Assembly: GCA_024642205.1 (NCBI GenBank)
Contig: JAHEBQ010000024.1
Location: forward strand, 1-64,000
Origin: Planctomycetaceae bacterium
GTDB lineage: Bacteria > Planctomycetota > Planctomycetia > Pirellulales > Pirellulaceae
Reading direction: 5' to 3'
Length of the DNA stretch: 64,000 bases
Each line of letters begins with the position of its first letter. The stretch's first letter is position 1. A program made the translations under genes and the position numbers. Under the pieces are notes generated by a model. That model made no database searches. It had not been told where the DNA came from and was given only the letters and a program-made list of their open reading frames with translations. Shown piece by piece: positions 18,353 through 28,543 of the stretch.

Positions 18353-18681
18353 TCGCGGCGCCATATTCCGTCGACGCTCGTTTGGTGACACGTCAAAAAA
18401 CATGATCAAAAGCTCAATGTCCAGGGCTGAGCTTCTTCTGGTATCTGCCTGAGAGTCCAATTCCGAGTTGCGTCAGCGAAAATTGGCAATTCGTTTTCGA
18501 TCGTCTTGGGTTGGTTGGAATCGTCGATCTGGAAAATCAGCTCCAACTTTTGCTTCGCAGGTTCCTGCCATCCACATCAGTGGGCATTTCGGAAAAACCT
18601 CGGGGTGGAGATTCGAGTTGCTTCGAGTTGCTTCGACTCACTATTTTTGGCCCGGATCCAAATGACTGCGGCCCGCGGAGG
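18353..18681. other. Intergenic between convergent genes
   Basis: About 330 bases with no credible ORF. It holds a short direct repeat (cgagttgcttcgagttgcttcgac near 18612-18635). No clear intrinsic terminator was found for either flanking gene. Confidence 0.4.
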
Positions 18682-19623
18682 TTAAAACGGCAGAGCCAGC
18701 AGGACCGACAAAGTGACCATTGAACATGCCGTACCTATCACTACCGAACTTGCTGCCAATTCTGTATCCCCGTCCATTTGATCGGTCAGGACATAACTGG
18801 ATACCGCGGTCGGAACAGCACACAGGATCAGAATCACCAACAGCTCCATTCCTTGCAGACCTACGGATCGACCGATCAGCCAGCCGATCACCGGACAGAA
18901 CACGTTTTTCAAGCCGGTGGTGATCAACAACTCCGTCCATCGCGTCGCGACCGATATCGATGCCAACTGGCTTCCAATGCCGACCAGTGCCATTGGAAAC
19001 GCCGACGCGCCGACAACTTCACAGGTTCTTGCCACTGCCGTCGGAATCCTCAGTCCGGATGACTGGACCAGTAGTCCGGCAAGACAGGCAAGTAACAACG
19101 GGTTGGTGACAATATTGAAAAAAATGGATTTCCAAGAAAATGACGACTCGGTTCGCTGGTTGTAGATCGCTAAAACCAACACCGACGCACCATTGTAAAA
19201 AATTGCGACGGGGGTCAAAGCCACCAGAACCGCGGCTTCCAGTAAAGCTCTCTGTTCGTAAGGCAACTCAAACGTGGTGAACAGGATCAGCGGTAATCCA
19301 ATGAACGCCAGGTTGCCACGAAATCCTGCCTGGATCAGTGCGCCGCGAGAACTGAATCGTGTATTGGCCGCGACGGTCACCAGCCAACTGACAATCGCCG
19401 TCGCGAGAGAGGCTCCGAACAGGGTCAACATGAACCGGTTTGCCAAACCGGTCCCCGAAGGCGCGCCTCCGAGTTTATAAAACAAGAACATCGGTAAAGC
19501 GAAATAATAGGCAAATCGATTGAACGCCTGGGTCGTCTCGCCGGTCAAGGCGCTGTTACGACGGAGCAGGATCCCCAGGGCAATGACGGCAAAGATTGGA
19601 ACGAGGCTATTGAGGATCTGCAT
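18682..19623 (-). CDS. AEC-family (auxin efflux carrier-like) permease
   Basis: 313 residues from the ATG at 19623. The ORF extends 28 codons further upstream, but that part is hydrophilic and unlike the family. About ten hydrophobic helices start directly at the N-terminus (ILNSLVPIFAVIALGILL). The conserved middle region has RGNLAFIGLPL at about 101-111 and FYNGASVLVLAIYN at about 140-153, and the last helix ends at the C-terminus. AEC carriers export or import organic anions such as malate or auxin-like acids across the inner membrane; the substrate here cannot be read. It is divergent from the SLC12-like transporter with about 130 bases between. Confidence 0.85.
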   Translation of the reverse strand: MQILNSLVPIFAVIALGILLRRNSALTGETTQAFNRFAYYFALPMFLFYKLGGAPSGTGLANRFMLTLFGASLATAIVSWLVTVAANTRFSSRGALIQAGFRGNLAFIGLPLILFTTFELPYEQRALLEAAVLVALTPVAIFYNGASVLVLAIYNQRTESSFSWKSIFFNIVTNPLLLACLAGLLVQSSGLRIPTAVARTCEVVGASAFPMALVGIGSQLASISVATRWTELLITTGLKNVFCPVIGWLIGRSVGLQGMELLVILILCAVPTAVSSYVLTDQMDGDTELAASSVVIGTACSMVTLSVLLALPF

Positions 19624-19751
19624 GGACCGCGTCGGGATTCGGTTTGGATGAAAACACTGGTTCGTCGATTGCAGCGATCTCCGTCGGGCCACTGCACCCC
19701 GGCCCATGCCTGCGATGAAACCGGATCCCGATCGTCGACGAGGGGCAAAAC

Positions 19752-22166
19752 TTGCGGTATTACTGTAAGCCGATAGCAGTCGCCTTGCCAGCGACGAATT
19801 TCCATTCCCAATCGGTTAAAATTCATCTCAGGTTTCCTTTCTTTTTAACAGTTTCCGGAATCGGATTCAGGCGAAAATTGGGATCCGATCGAATTTGCGG
19901 TTTGCTCGAATCTGAAGATCGGTTTAAATTCTGGTCCCATCTCCATTGGAATAGTTCCGTTAACGACAAACTAGAAAACTCAAAGTCCGGTTTCGGCATG
20001 TTTGGTGGCGTTTTCACGCCGTGCACGTTGACGATTCTCGGTGTGATCATGTTTTTACGGCTGGGCTATGTCGTGGGCCAGGCCGGTGTTATTAATGCGG
20101 TGATCATCATCGTGATCTCCACCCTGATCACGCTGCTGACCACGCTGTCGCTGTCCGCCATCGCGACCAATACTGAAGTCAAAGGTGGTGGCGCCTACTT
20201 TTTGATTAGTCGCAGCCTGGGTGTCGAATTCGGCGGCGCGATTGGCCTGGTGTTTTTCCTGGCTCAAGCCATATCCGTTGCCATGTACGTGATCGGCTTT
20301 GCCGAAGCGTTGGTTGCTTCGATCTTGCCGGGTGTCTCAACGAGGGTCGTCGCAACGACGTGCAACATCTTTGTCTTCGCTTGCGTTTACATCGGAGCCG
20401 GTTGGACGATTCGCCTACAATATGTCATCCTCGCGATCCTGCTGGCTTCGCTGGCCTCGTTTTACTTTGGGGCTATCCCGGCGTTTGACCCGGCTTTGTT
20501 TCAAGCGAATCTGTCAAGCAGTTTTGACGGCGAAACGTTTTTCACGATATTTGCATTATTTTTCCCGGCGGTCACCGGCATCATGGCGGGAGCCAACATG
20601 TCAGGTGATCTTAAGGATCCGGCCCGATCGATTCCGACTGGGACACTACTGTCAATCCTGTTCACCGGTTCAATCTATCTGAGTTTGGCATTGTTGATGG
20701 GAGGCGTTCGAACGTCAGACGTGCTTGCCAACATTGACGGCAACTCACTGGTGATCGCGGACGTCTCGGCGATCCCGTTTCTGATTACTGCGGGTGTGAT
20801 CGCGGCCACGCTATCGTCTGCTCTTGGGAGCATGATGGGCGCGCCCCGAATATTGCAGGCGTTTGCCAAGGACAATGTTTTTCCAGCACTGAGGCCATTT
20901 TCGTTCGGCTCCGGATTTACGAATGAACCGCGCCGCGCCACCGTGCTGACGTTTGTTTTTTCGCAAGCCGCGGTATTTCTGGTCGCCGATCTGAATTCAA
21001 TTGCACCGCTGATCACGATGTTCTTCATGCTGACCTACGGATTGTTAAATCTGGCGACGTTTTACGAAGCGATCACCAAAAACCCCAGCTACCGGCCACG
21101 CTTCCGTTACAGTCACTGGGTAACGTCGCTGGCAGGAGCACTTGGTTGTCTCGGTGTGATGTTCCTGATGGATTGGATTTGGGCTAGTGTTGCGATTATC
21201 GGAATGGGGGTGCTGTACTTTTACATCAGTCAGAAACAGGTCGAAACACGTTGGGGCGATTTGCAGCGCGGGTTGTTGTTTGAACGAACCAGAAAAAACC
21301 TGCTCAAACTCGAAAGGGAACTGCACCACCCCAAGAACTGGCGACCGATTATTCTCGCGCTCAGCGGCGCTTCGTGGGAACGACCGCACCTGGCGGTGTA
21401 CGGGCACTGGTTTACCGCAGGACATGGCGTCCTCACGCTGGGCTACGTGATCCAGGGAGAGGTCGAAAATCGACTGGAAAGGCTGGTCAGCCAGGAGCGG
21501 ATTCTCTACTCGTTCATTCAAGACCAAAAACTGGAAGCATTTCCAGCGGTCGTTGTGGCTCCCACGATTCCCGCAGGCATGGAGTCCCTGGTGCAAATCC
21601 ATGGGCTCGGCGCGCTGAGACCCAATACGGTTCTGATTGGCTGGCCCACCGACCCCAGGAAGGTTGCCGCGTTTTCCGCCACGCTCCGCAGTATCGCCTC
21701 ACTCGAACGCAGCGTCGTCGCCATGCGATTCGGCGAATCGGCGCTTGAAGGCGACTCTCGGGCTGTTCCGCTGGGCACGATTGATGTGTGGTGGCGCGGA
21801 CATCAAAACGGCGAATTAATGTTGCTGCTGGCACACTTGTTGGCACAGAACCCGGAATGGCGGTCGCGACCCATTCGGCTGTTGCGAATGATTGAGAACG
21901 AAGCTGGCCGCGCGGAAGTTCAAAAACACCTTGAGGGTTTGATCGTACAGTCTCGGATCAACGCGACACCACATGTCGTCGTCTCCGACAATGCCGCCGA
22001 AGGCATTCAGCGGACGTCCCGCTCGGCCGCACTTGTGTTCCTCGGAATGGCATTGCCAGACGACGAACATGCGGACGAATTTTATCAACGGATGTCAAGT
22101 CTGGCTGGCAACTTGTCTCGAGTGGTTTTTGTCAAAAGTGCCGGCGGTATGTCGATCAATTCCTGA
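19752..22166 (+). CDS. APC-superfamily transporter, SLC12 (Na-K-Cl cotransporter)-like
   Basis: The hallmark start of the membrane domain, FGGVFTPCTLTILGVIMFLR, matches the first helix of cation-chloride cotransporters and their bacterial relatives. It is followed by about 12 helices to residue 520 and GIMAGANMSGDLKDPARSIP, the conserved helix-6 region. A soluble C-terminal domain of about 280 residues resembles the cytosolic SLC12 domain (WRPIILALSG, VLIGWP). It probably moves amino acids or cation/chloride across the inner membrane. The start is uncertain: TTG 19752 is the farthest, TTG 19902 is closer to where homologues begin, and ATG 19998 would cut into the conserved motif. Confidence 0.85.
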   Translation: MRYYCKPIAVALPATNFHSQSVKIHLRFPFFLTVSGIGFRRKLGSDRICGLLESEDRFKFWSHLHWNSSVNDKLENSKSGFGMFGGVFTPCTLTILGVIMFLRLGYVVGQAGVINAVIIIVISTLITLLTTLSLSAIATNTEVKGGGAYFLISRSLGVEFGGAIGLVFFLAQAISVAMYVIGFAEALVASILPGVSTRVVATTCNIFVFACVYIGAGWTIRLQYVILAILLASLASFYFGAIPAFDPALFQANLSSSFDGETFFTIFALFFPAVTGIMAGANMSGDLKDPARSIPTGTLLSILFTGSIYLSLALLMGGVRTSDVLANIDGNSLVIADVSAIPFLITAGVIAATLSSALGSMMGAPRILQAFAKDNVFPALRPFSFGSGFTNEPRRATVLTFVFSQAAVFLVADLNSIAPLITMFFMLTYGLLNLATFYEAITKNPSYRPRFRYSHWVTSLAGALGCLGVMFLMDWIWASVAIIGMGVLYFYISQKQVETRWGDLQRGLLFERTRKNLLKLERELHHPKNWRPIILALSGASWERPHLAVYGHWFTAGHGVLTLGYVIQGEVENRLERLVSQERILYSFIQDQKLEAFPAVVVAPTIPAGMESLVQIHGLGALRPNTVLIGWPTDPRKVAAFSATLRSIASLERSVVAMRFGESALEGDSRAVPLGTIDVWWRGHQNGELMLLLAHLLAQNPEWRSRPIRLLRMIENEAGRAEVQKHLEGLIVQSRINATPHVVVSDNAAEGIQRTSRSAALVFLGMALPDDEHADEFYQRMSSLAGNLSRVVFVKSAGGMSINS

Positions 22167-22515
22167 TGCGTTGCCCAACCCTCAACCAGGATTTGCTTGT
22201 TCACCCGACCTCGTTCAAGCCGAGGTTAATTGACAGTTTCACGGTGGCACCACTTACTCCCGTACAATGACGGTACTACCGGGTCGATTCCCGGAAGTGT
22301 GCTCCAGGCCTGGATCCTGATGTTGTTGGTTCGGCCATTGAATTGACGATCTCAACTTCGCGGGCTCCAACCATGGGAATCTGAGCCAGTCCTGTTGGAT
22401 GAAATTCCTGAAACCGAACAAAACCGGGGTACCACCCATTCGGCAGCTACTTCGCAATTTCCCGTTTGTTCGCTATTGTTGATTGCTTACGTAATGCCTC
22501 AGATTGCGAACCTTC
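22167..22515. other. Intergenic, nothing recognised
   Basis: About 350 bases between two transporter genes on the same strand. A ccgggtcgattcccgg palindrome at about 22279 resembles a tRNA T-arm but has no tRNA around it. No terminator with a T run was seen. Confidence 0.4.
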
Positions 22516-23865
22516 ATGTCAAACCTCGACAAATCATCTGACGAACACCCTGCCACGGTCCGGAAAACCGGAAACAAGCCCAATGAGGCAAGCAAGGGTT
22601 CGCTGCTTGTTATCTTCTTGACGGTGTTTATCGACCTGCTGGGTTTCGGGATCGTGTTGCCGCTGCTCCCGTTGTACGCGGACATCTTTGGAACTGACCC
22701 GAGCGGTTTTGTGATCGGGATGTTGATGGCCAGTTTCTCGATCATGCAATTCATTTTCGCGCCAATCTGGGGATCGATCTCGGACCGAATTGGCCGACGA
22801 CCCGTGATCATAATCGGACTGATCGGCAGCGTTGTCTTCTACACCATGTTTGCCATGGCAGCGATGTACCACAGCCTGCTCGGGCTGTTCATTACACGGA
22901 TCGGAGCGGGTATTGCCGGCGCAACGATTCCGACCGCTCAGGCCTATATTGCCGATACCACGACGAAGGAAAACCGTGCCCGGGGAATGGCCCTGATCGG
23001 GATGGCATTTGGGTTGGGTTTTACACTCGGTCCGCTGTTTGCCTATTTCTCCGTCCCTACGATCGCAGCTCCGGAAGGCGCTGACGGGGCAGGGGTTGTC
23101 CTGGGTGACCCGGGCGCCGGCCCTGGATTCGTGGCCGCCGGGCTATCGGCGATTGCACTTTGTCTGGCGATCTTTTTGCTTCCTGAATCACATCGGCCGG
23201 GGACCGCTTCCTCGAGCCAGACTCGGAAGTGGTTTGACGGCAGTGCCTGGAAGACGGCAATCAGCAGCAGGGCAATGGTGTTCCTGTTGACGGGTTTCTT
23301 TGTTTGCATTTTTTCATTTGCCAATTTCGAAACTACGTTAAGTATGTTGATCAAGGGATCCAAATCCTTTGACAACGCGCCGTTCAATTTTTCCTTCAAA
23401 CAGGTTTGCTTGACGTTCGCGCTGATCGGCTTCATGGTTGCCGTCGTACAGGGCGGAATCGTCAGGAGGCTTTCGAAGAAGGTCTCGGAAAGGAACCTGG
23501 CCGTAGGCGGAGCACTCATCGAAGTCGCCGGTTTCGGGGTCCTGTCCTACGCGGTCAAACTCGGTTCGGTTGGTTGGTTGTTCGGGGCGTTGGCGGTGAT
23601 TGTCACGGGATATAGCTGCATGCAGCCAAGCCTGTATTCACTGATTTCACGCTGGTCGGATCCAGGCAAGCAAGGCAAAGCACTCGGAGTCAGTCAAAGT
23701 GTCAGTGCGATGGCCCGAATATTCGGTTCTGCCCTGGGAATTCCAATGTTGAAGGCGTTTGTCTTCCTGCCCTATATCACAGCATCGATCCTGATGTTGA
23801 TCGTGGCTGGACTGATCACCATGGCTTGTCAAACCGGCGAAGATTTCAGCGACCATCCGTCTTGA
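22516..23865 (+). CDS. MFS drug/metabolite antiporter (TetA-like)
   Basis: 449 residues from ATG 22516. Twelve helices are expected, with a hydrophilic N-terminal tail of about 30 residues. Family motifs are FIDLLGFGIVLPLLPLYA in helix 1 (the D-x-x-G-x-G-I-x-x-P pattern of the DHA1 group), GSISDRIGRRPVI as motif A in loop 2-3, and RIGAGIAGATIPTAQAYIAD in helix 4-5. A 40-residue Gly/Ala/Pro-rich loop follows helix 5. It acts in the inner membrane as a proton antiporter; the substrate is unknown, and resistance function should not be assumed. Confidence 0.9.
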   Translation: MSNLDKSSDEHPATVRKTGNKPNEASKGSLLVIFLTVFIDLLGFGIVLPLLPLYADIFGTDPSGFVIGMLMASFSIMQFIFAPIWGSISDRIGRRPVIIIGLIGSVVFYTMFAMAAMYHSLLGLFITRIGAGIAGATIPTAQAYIADTTTKENRARGMALIGMAFGLGFTLGPLFAYFSVPTIAAPEGADGAGVVLGDPGAGPGFVAAGLSAIALCLAIFLLPESHRPGTASSSQTRKWFDGSAWKTAISSRAMVFLLTGFFVCIFSFANFETTLSMLIKGSKSFDNAPFNFSFKQVCLTFALIGFMVAVVQGGIVRRLSKKVSERNLAVGGALIEVAGFGVLSYAVKLGSVGWLFGALAVIVTGYSCMQPSLYSLISRWSDPGKQGKALGVSQSVSAMARIFGSALGIPMLKAFVFLPYITASILMLIVAGLITMACQTGEDFSDHPS

Positions 23866-23996
23866 CCACGGAAACGTGGAATCACGGCATGGATTTGTAA
23901 GATGGGCAACGGAAACCCGGGATGGAACTTGTCCAAATGTTATCGTGTCGCGTAAATTCAGCTTCGTTGAACCAACCCCTGCATGGAGAGACCGTC

Positions 23997-24737
23997 ATGT
24001 CGCACCGCAAAACACTCCTCGTCACTTGGATCACCGTGATTCTCATCGTGACATTGGGCAGTGCATCCGCTCAGGAGAGCCTCATGAAACGAGCAGAGTT
24101 ACTTGAAATGGAAGCAACCCGGCTTGCCGAATCCGGACGCGATGATGACGCAGCGGCAGCCAGGAAAACGGCCGTGGACCTGAAATTAAAGGCCAAACAG
24201 CGGGAAAGGGCCTCAAGAACTGCGGCTGAGATCGCGGAATTAGGCAGCGTACTTGGGCGACTGAAATCCGAGCTTCAAAAAGGCGTGTCCGAAGAAGACG
24301 CCAGACATTTGAACCGCGAATCGCAAAGAATCATCCGTGAAATCGAACAAAGAACTGCTGATCTGCCTTCGCTCTGGGGCAACGATGATCGACGCGTTCA
24401 AGATCCCGACGATGATGCGCACGAGCGGGACTTCGGTGCACGTGAACACGAAGTGGACCGCAGGGAAGTTCAAAACGGTGGCAACGAAAAACGTGACTCG
24501 GACGATTTGGGGTTTCAACTTGAACATATGCACCGGGCAATCGAACATTTGCATGCATCCGGACTGCACGAAATTGCCGAGCGTGTTGAGGAACAAAGCA
24601 ATACAATCGAACATGAGCTGAATGTACGTAGAGGGCAGCACTTCGAAGCGATGATGCACGGAATGATGGGTCGAATCGACCTGCTTTCACGACAGGTTGA
24701 CGATCTTCGACGCGAAGTTCAGCGACTGAAGAAATAA
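23997..24737 (+). CDS. Secreted coiled-coil protein, unknown function
   Basis: 246 residues from the ATG at 23997, which has ggagag upstream and begins a clean signal peptide (TWITVILIVTLGSASAQ). An earlier start 25 codons upstream lacks this. The mature part is rich in Glu, Arg, Ala and Leu, with heptad patterning in two blocks (about 30-130 and 165-246) separated by an acidic Asp/Arg/His linker. The second block has many His and Met residues (HMHRAIEHLHASGLHEIAE, EAMMHGMMGRIDLL). It is followed 6 bases later by pncC, so the two are probably co-transcribed, but no functional link is obvious. Confidence 0.8.
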   Translation: MSHRKTLLVTWITVILIVTLGSASAQESLMKRAELLEMEATRLAESGRDDDAAAARKTAVDLKLKAKQRERASRTAAEIAELGSVLGRLKSELQKGVSEEDARHLNRESQRIIREIEQRTADLPSLWGNDDRRVQDPDDDAHERDFGAREHEVDRREVQNGGNEKRDSDDLGFQLEHMHRAIEHLHASGLHEIAERVEEQSNTIEHELNVRRGQHFEAMMHGMMGRIDLLSRQVDDLRREVQRLKK

Positions 24738-24743
24738 GCTGAC

Positions 24744-25262
24744 ATGACTTCGAACCCGAAATTCGCCGCCGCAGCCAAAAAATCGGCAGAGGCATTGGCC
24801 GCCCGCCTCGAACGACTTGGTGTCGAACGCGTGGTGTTTGCCGAAAGTTGCACTGCCGGGCTGATCGCAGCGTTATTGGGGCAGGTACCTGGGATTTCCA
24901 ATTGGCTCTGTGGATCGGCCGTAACGTACCGCGAATCGGTTAAGACTTCATGGTTGGGCGTTTCCGGCCAAACGCTTGAGCAGTGTTCGGCAGAATCGCT
25001 CGCGACAACCTCGGAGATGGCAACCGGCGTATTGAAAAAAACGGACGAAGCGACATTTTCGGCTGCGGTAACAGGTCACCTGGGACCGGCCGCCCCGCCC
25101 GACGTGGATGGGACGGTGTTCGTGGTCATCGCGAAAAGGGATGGCGACGCCAACAATATTGTAAGCGCTGACACCTACCGATTAACGGCGAAGTCCAGGG
25201 TTGACCGTCAACATGAAGCGGCCAGTCGGGTTATTGAACTACTGCTTTCACAGCTGACGTGA
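24744..25262 (+). CDS. pncC: CinA C-terminal-domain protein, nicotinamide-nucleotide amidohydrolase
   Basis: Deamidates NMN to nicotinate mononucleotide and ammonia in the NAD salvage cycle, in the cytoplasm. A 172-residue stand-alone CinA domain. The signature AESCTAGLIAALLGQVPGIS (33-52) contains the catalytic Ser region. GSAVTYRESVKTSWLGV at about 58-74 holds the conserved Tyr and Lys, and TGHLGPAAPPDVDGTVFV corresponds to the usual TGIAGPGG segment, here with HLGPAA, a departure from the Gly-rich consensus. Directly downstream of the coiled-coil gene. Confidence 0.88.
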   Translation: MTSNPKFAAAAKKSAEALAARLERLGVERVVFAESCTAGLIAALLGQVPGISNWLCGSAVTYRESVKTSWLGVSGQTLEQCSAESLATTSEMATGVLKKTDEATFSAAVTGHLGPAAPPDVDGTVFVVIAKRDGDANNIVSADTYRLTAKSRVDRQHEAASRVIELLLSQLT

Positions 25263-25636
25263 TTGGAATCGTCAAATTTCACGTTGGTTCGGCGTCATCT
25301 CGGCCAGGTTTGGATATTGGACCGGCAAAACTAATTCCTGGAAACCGGAAAACCCTGACTTGGTTTTCCGCCCTTGAAATGCCGGTGCTTCGATCAGCGA
25401 CATCCACCCGGTCGCCTGGATTGGCTAGGCTCCCGGGCATCGACCGGTTGATAAAGGCCAGTTGGTTTTTCACAATTGACGGGCTTGGAGCGGGATGGCT
25501 TTTCAAATGGGCAACACCGGTTCTTGAACAAGGCGTACGGAGCTGCTTGGCATGGCCTGACATTCACCTCGCGTAATCTTTCCAATTCCATTGAAACAAG
25601 TGACTCGGATTCACTTTTAACAGACCAACGGATTTA
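25263..25636. other. Intergenic or relic region before purH
   Basis: Open frames of about 100 codons exist on both strands (25259-25576 plus, 25279-25563 minus), but neither resembles a known protein and their compositions are not persuasive. No RNA element was recognised. Confidence 0.35.
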
Positions 25637-27205
25637 ATGAATTCTCCAAAAATAAAACGCGCTTTGATCAGTGTCAGCAATAAACTCGGAATTGTCGACT
25701 TCGCGCAAGGGCTCATCAAAGCCGGCGTAGAGATTTACAGCACGGGTGGAACTCGGCGCCACCTTGAGCAATCCGGCGTTCCTGTAATTGATGTTGCCGA
25801 GTACACCCAATTCCCTGAAATGATGGATGGTCGAGTCAAAACTCTCCATCCGAAAATCTTTGCCGGAATTTTGTGTCGACAGAGCCTTGCATCCGATTTG
25901 GAGGCTTTGGAAGCACACGACATCAGGACCTTCGAATTGGTCGTGGTCAACCTTTATCCTTTTGCGGCAACCATTGCGCGGCCCAACGTGCTCCTCCACG
26001 AAGCGATCGAGCAGATCGACATTGGCGGTCCGAGCTTGATTCGTGCTGCAGCCAAGAACAGCGATTTTGTCACCGTTGCCAGCAGCCCGGATCAGTACAG
26101 CGCGATTCTTGATGAAATTGTCCGTGACGGAAGTACGTCAACTGGGCTACGTCGAAGCTTGATGGCCCATGCGTTCCAGCATACCGCTGACTACGACAAG
26201 ACGATCTCGGAGTACTTCTCTGGACAAACGGAAGGTGAGGTTTTCCCGGCGACGCATCAGATCCTGTTGCGCCGCAAACACAACTTGCGATACGGCGAAA
26301 ACAGTCACCAGAAAGCGGCATTGTACAGCGTCGGCAATTGCCGCGACGCGAATCTGGTAAATGCCAGACAGCTTAACGGTAAAGAGCTTTCCTACAACAA
26401 CCTCCTGGACCTCGACAGCGCACTCGCGATCGTGCGTGCACAGCCCAAACCCGCGTGCTCCGTTATCAAGCACAATAACCCCTGCGGTGCGGCCGTTGCC
26501 GATACGCTGGTCAGTGCCTGCCACAAGGCCTTTGCCGGTGATCCCCTGAGCGCTTTTGGTAGTGTTGTTGGAATCAACCGAGCCCTGGAAGTCGACACGG
26601 CGGAATTTCTGGCGACCGGGGACTTCTTTGTCGAGGCCATCGTTGCCCCGGATTTCACATCGGAAGCTCAAAAGATACTGACGACCAGACCGAAATGGAA
26701 AAAAAACGTGCGGTTGTTGAAAGTCGGTGAACTTGCCGCTGCCAAACCTGCCTGGGAATTGCGGTACCTGTTGGGGGGAATGCTGATTCAAGACGTTGAT
26801 AATCAACCGGATGATGAATCGATCTGGAAAGTCGTCACGAAAATGCAACCGGACGATTCGACTTTGAACGAATTGAAATTCGGCTGGGACATGGTTCGAT
26901 TTATCAAGTCCAACGCAATCTGTTTGTCAAAAGACCTGTCGCTGGTCGGGGTCGGGGCAGGGCAAATGAGCCGTGTGGATGCCGTGGAAATTGCCATCAA
27001 GAAAGCCGCAGAGCGATCCCGGGGATCGGTGCTTTCATCAGATGCATTTTTCCCATTTGCAGATTCGATCGAAGCGGCGGCAGCCGCAGGAGTGACGGCG
27101 ATTATTCAACCCGGAGGCAGTGTTCGTGACCAGGAAGTAACCGATGCTTGTGACCAGCATGGTATCGCCATGGTATTTACCGGCCATCGGCATTTCCGGC
27201 ATTAA
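25637..27205 (+). CDS. purH: Bifunctional AICAR transformylase / IMP cyclohydrolase
   Basis: Catalyses the last two steps of de novo IMP synthesis: formylation of AICAR with 10-formyl-tetrahydrofolate, then ring closure. 522 residues, full length. The N-terminal MGS-like cyclohydrolase domain (1-about 190) has [29 protein letters not shown] and NLYPF. The C-terminal transformylase has LRYGENSHQ at about 218, the catalytic KHNNPCG with Lys278 and His279, and ends GHRHFRH, close to the usual GMRHFRH. Other pur genes are not nearby. Confidence 0.96.
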   Translation: MNSPKIKRALISVSNKLGIVDFAQGLIKAGVEIYSTGGTRRHLEQSGVPVIDVAEYTQFPEMMDGRVKTLHPKIFAGILCRQSLASDLEALEAHDIRTFELVVVNLYPFAATIARPNVLLHEAIEQIDIGGPSLIRAAAKNSDFVTVASSPDQYSAILDEIVRDGSTSTGLRRSLMAHAFQHTADYDKTISEYFSGQTEGEVFPATHQILLRRKHNLRYGENSHQKAALYSVGNCRDANLVNARQLNGKELSYNNLLDLDSALAIVRAQPKPACSVIKHNNPCGAAVADTLVSACHKAFAGDPLSAFGSVVGINRALEVDTAEFLATGDFFVEAIVAPDFTSEAQKILTTRPKWKKNVRLLKVGELAAAKPAWELRYLLGGMLIQDVDNQPDDESIWKVVTKMQPDDSTLNELKFGWDMVRFIKSNAICLSKDLSLVGVGAGQMSRVDAVEIAIKKAAERSRGSVLSSDAFFPFADSIEAAAAAGVTAIIQPGGSVRDQEVTDACDQHGIAMVFTGHRHFRH

Positions 27206-27286
27206 CAAGATCGTCTCGTCCAGGGCTTTCAGACCTGGCCATGGAATCTCCGGGCTCGTACCGTTCCCGGGCCCCGGGAGGAATCA

Positions 27287-28255
27287 ATGAAACGCAGCGT
27301 CGCGATCTTTGGCCCCACTCCCCAGTTCGTCCGCTGGGCGATTGATCAACCCTGTCCGTTGCGGGAAACCGATGTTGATAATCTGCCCGATCGGACGTTT
27401 CAACAGCTCCGTTGCTTACGAGAATTCTCCAGGGGTCTGATCGAAAATCGCGTATTCGAAAACATTTGCGTCCATCCAGCGTCTTCATCTGAAGATACGA
27501 CACAGGCTCGCGGGTTCAATGCGGACGACGTCCTTGATGCCGTCGGCGATGCTGCATCGGTTCAGCGCTGCTGCCAATCTTGCCCCGCCAACGCCTTGAG
27601 CGATAGTCATCCCGGGACATGGGCCGGCTGCTACGGCTGGCTTCCCGCAACCAGCGGCTTTAGCTTTGACTCGTTTTTGAGAAACGGAGTCAACCTGAAC
27701 AGGCTTGACGAGCAACTGGCATATCGGCCTGGTCGCTTCGACTTTGTCGCGATCCTTGAAAATGTGATCCAAAACTTGGATTTAAGTCGTACCCGGAGCG
27801 TTTTCACTACGACGACCCCGCGCTGGTACGGACTCTGGCAGAATATGATCCTGAATTGCGAACAGCTCAATTTGCTCTATGAAATACTCGAATCCGGGAC
27901 AACCCAATGCCTCAATGAAGGGGCTCATCCAGACGAGATTGCGGATTTGATCCTGCTTCGGAATGCGCTCAAGCGATGTATCGAACATCGTCTGAAATTT
28001 CACGTCGAATTGATTCCACCCGGCATTTCGGACGGTCGAACGTGGACGTTGGCCGCCCATTGCCCAGACTGCAAATTTGAAATGCCACCAGTCGGACGGC
28101 AAAACTGTACCGCGTGTGGAAGGACTGGAAACCCAGTTGGGCAACGAAAAAGCAAAGTCCTCGGGTTGCGCCCCTATGTGAATCTGGTGGGCGTGTTGGG
28201 AAAGCAAATGACCGCTGAATTTATGAGACGATTTGACGAAAGAACGTCAAAGTGA
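27287..28255 (+). CDS. Uncharacterised protein with Cys clusters and a C-terminal zinc-ribbon-like motif
   Basis: 322 residues. The ATG is preceded by an excellent ggagga at 6 nt spacing. No known domain recognised. The N-terminal half is acidic with QRCCQSCPAN and WAGCYGW around residues 90-115. A middle helical part follows. A C-terminal CPDCKFEMPPVGRQNCTACG (about 263-282, CxxC-x12-CxxC) looks like a zinc ribbon. No signal peptide or membrane segment, so cytoplasmic. It lies 80 bases after purH on the same strand. Confidence 0.75.
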   Translation: MKRSVAIFGPTPQFVRWAIDQPCPLRETDVDNLPDRTFQQLRCLREFSRGLIENRVFENICVHPASSSEDTTQARGFNADDVLDAVGDAASVQRCCQSCPANALSDSHPGTWAGCYGWLPATSGFSFDSFLRNGVNLNRLDEQLAYRPGRFDFVAILENVIQNLDLSRTRSVFTTTTPRWYGLWQNMILNCEQLNLLYEILESGTTQCLNEGAHPDEIADLILLRNALKRCIEHRLKFHVELIPPGISDGRTWTLAAHCPDCKFEMPPVGRQNCTACGRTGNPVGQRKSKVLGLRPYVNLVGVLGKQMTAEFMRRFDERTSK

Positions 28256-28294
28256 TACCGAACCGACAACCACTACCGATATGGCTTTTGACAA

Positions 28295-28543
28295 CTAATC
28301 CCGTTTAAAAAATAGGCGAACTGAATCGGAGGTTGAAAACCTCTGATGTCTCAATTCGAGCTTCGAAAGTTGCTCCTCGATCCATTCTGAGAAATCCACA
28401 ATCGTTTCAAACTGAGGCTCAGCCTTGCTGAAGTCGACGATACCTCGATCATTCTGGGATTTTTCAGGGTTGGGTTGGCTTGTTTTGTACATGGTCGCAC
28501 CACTTTTCTGCTTACGTGTTCTGGATCGGGTCATCCTTTTCAC
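28295..28543 (-). CDS. Small conserved-looking acidic-helix protein (82 residues)
   Basis: The GTG start at 28543 is preceded by gaagga at 5-6 nt, the best ribosome site locally; an internal ATG at 28492 lacks one. The first 20 residues are basic. The second half (VDFSEWIEEQLSKLELRH) is an amphipathic helix followed by a short basic tail with FFKR. I recall small planctomycete proteins with a similar FSxWIxxQLxxLE helix, not verified. Convergent with the preceding gene. Confidence 0.5.
   Translation of the reverse strand: MKRMTRSRTRKQKSGATMYKTSQPNPEKSQNDRGIVDFSKAEPQFETIVDFSEWIEEQLSKLELRHQRFSTSDSVRLFFKRD

Noticed and set aside
22274..22296. tRNA T-arm-like palindrome (ccgggtcgattcccgg)
   Set aside because: The loop is 6 nt and no acceptor, D or anticodon arms surround it.
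25259..25576. 105-codon ORF after pncC
   Set aside because: Composition and an equally long opposing frame give no support for coding.
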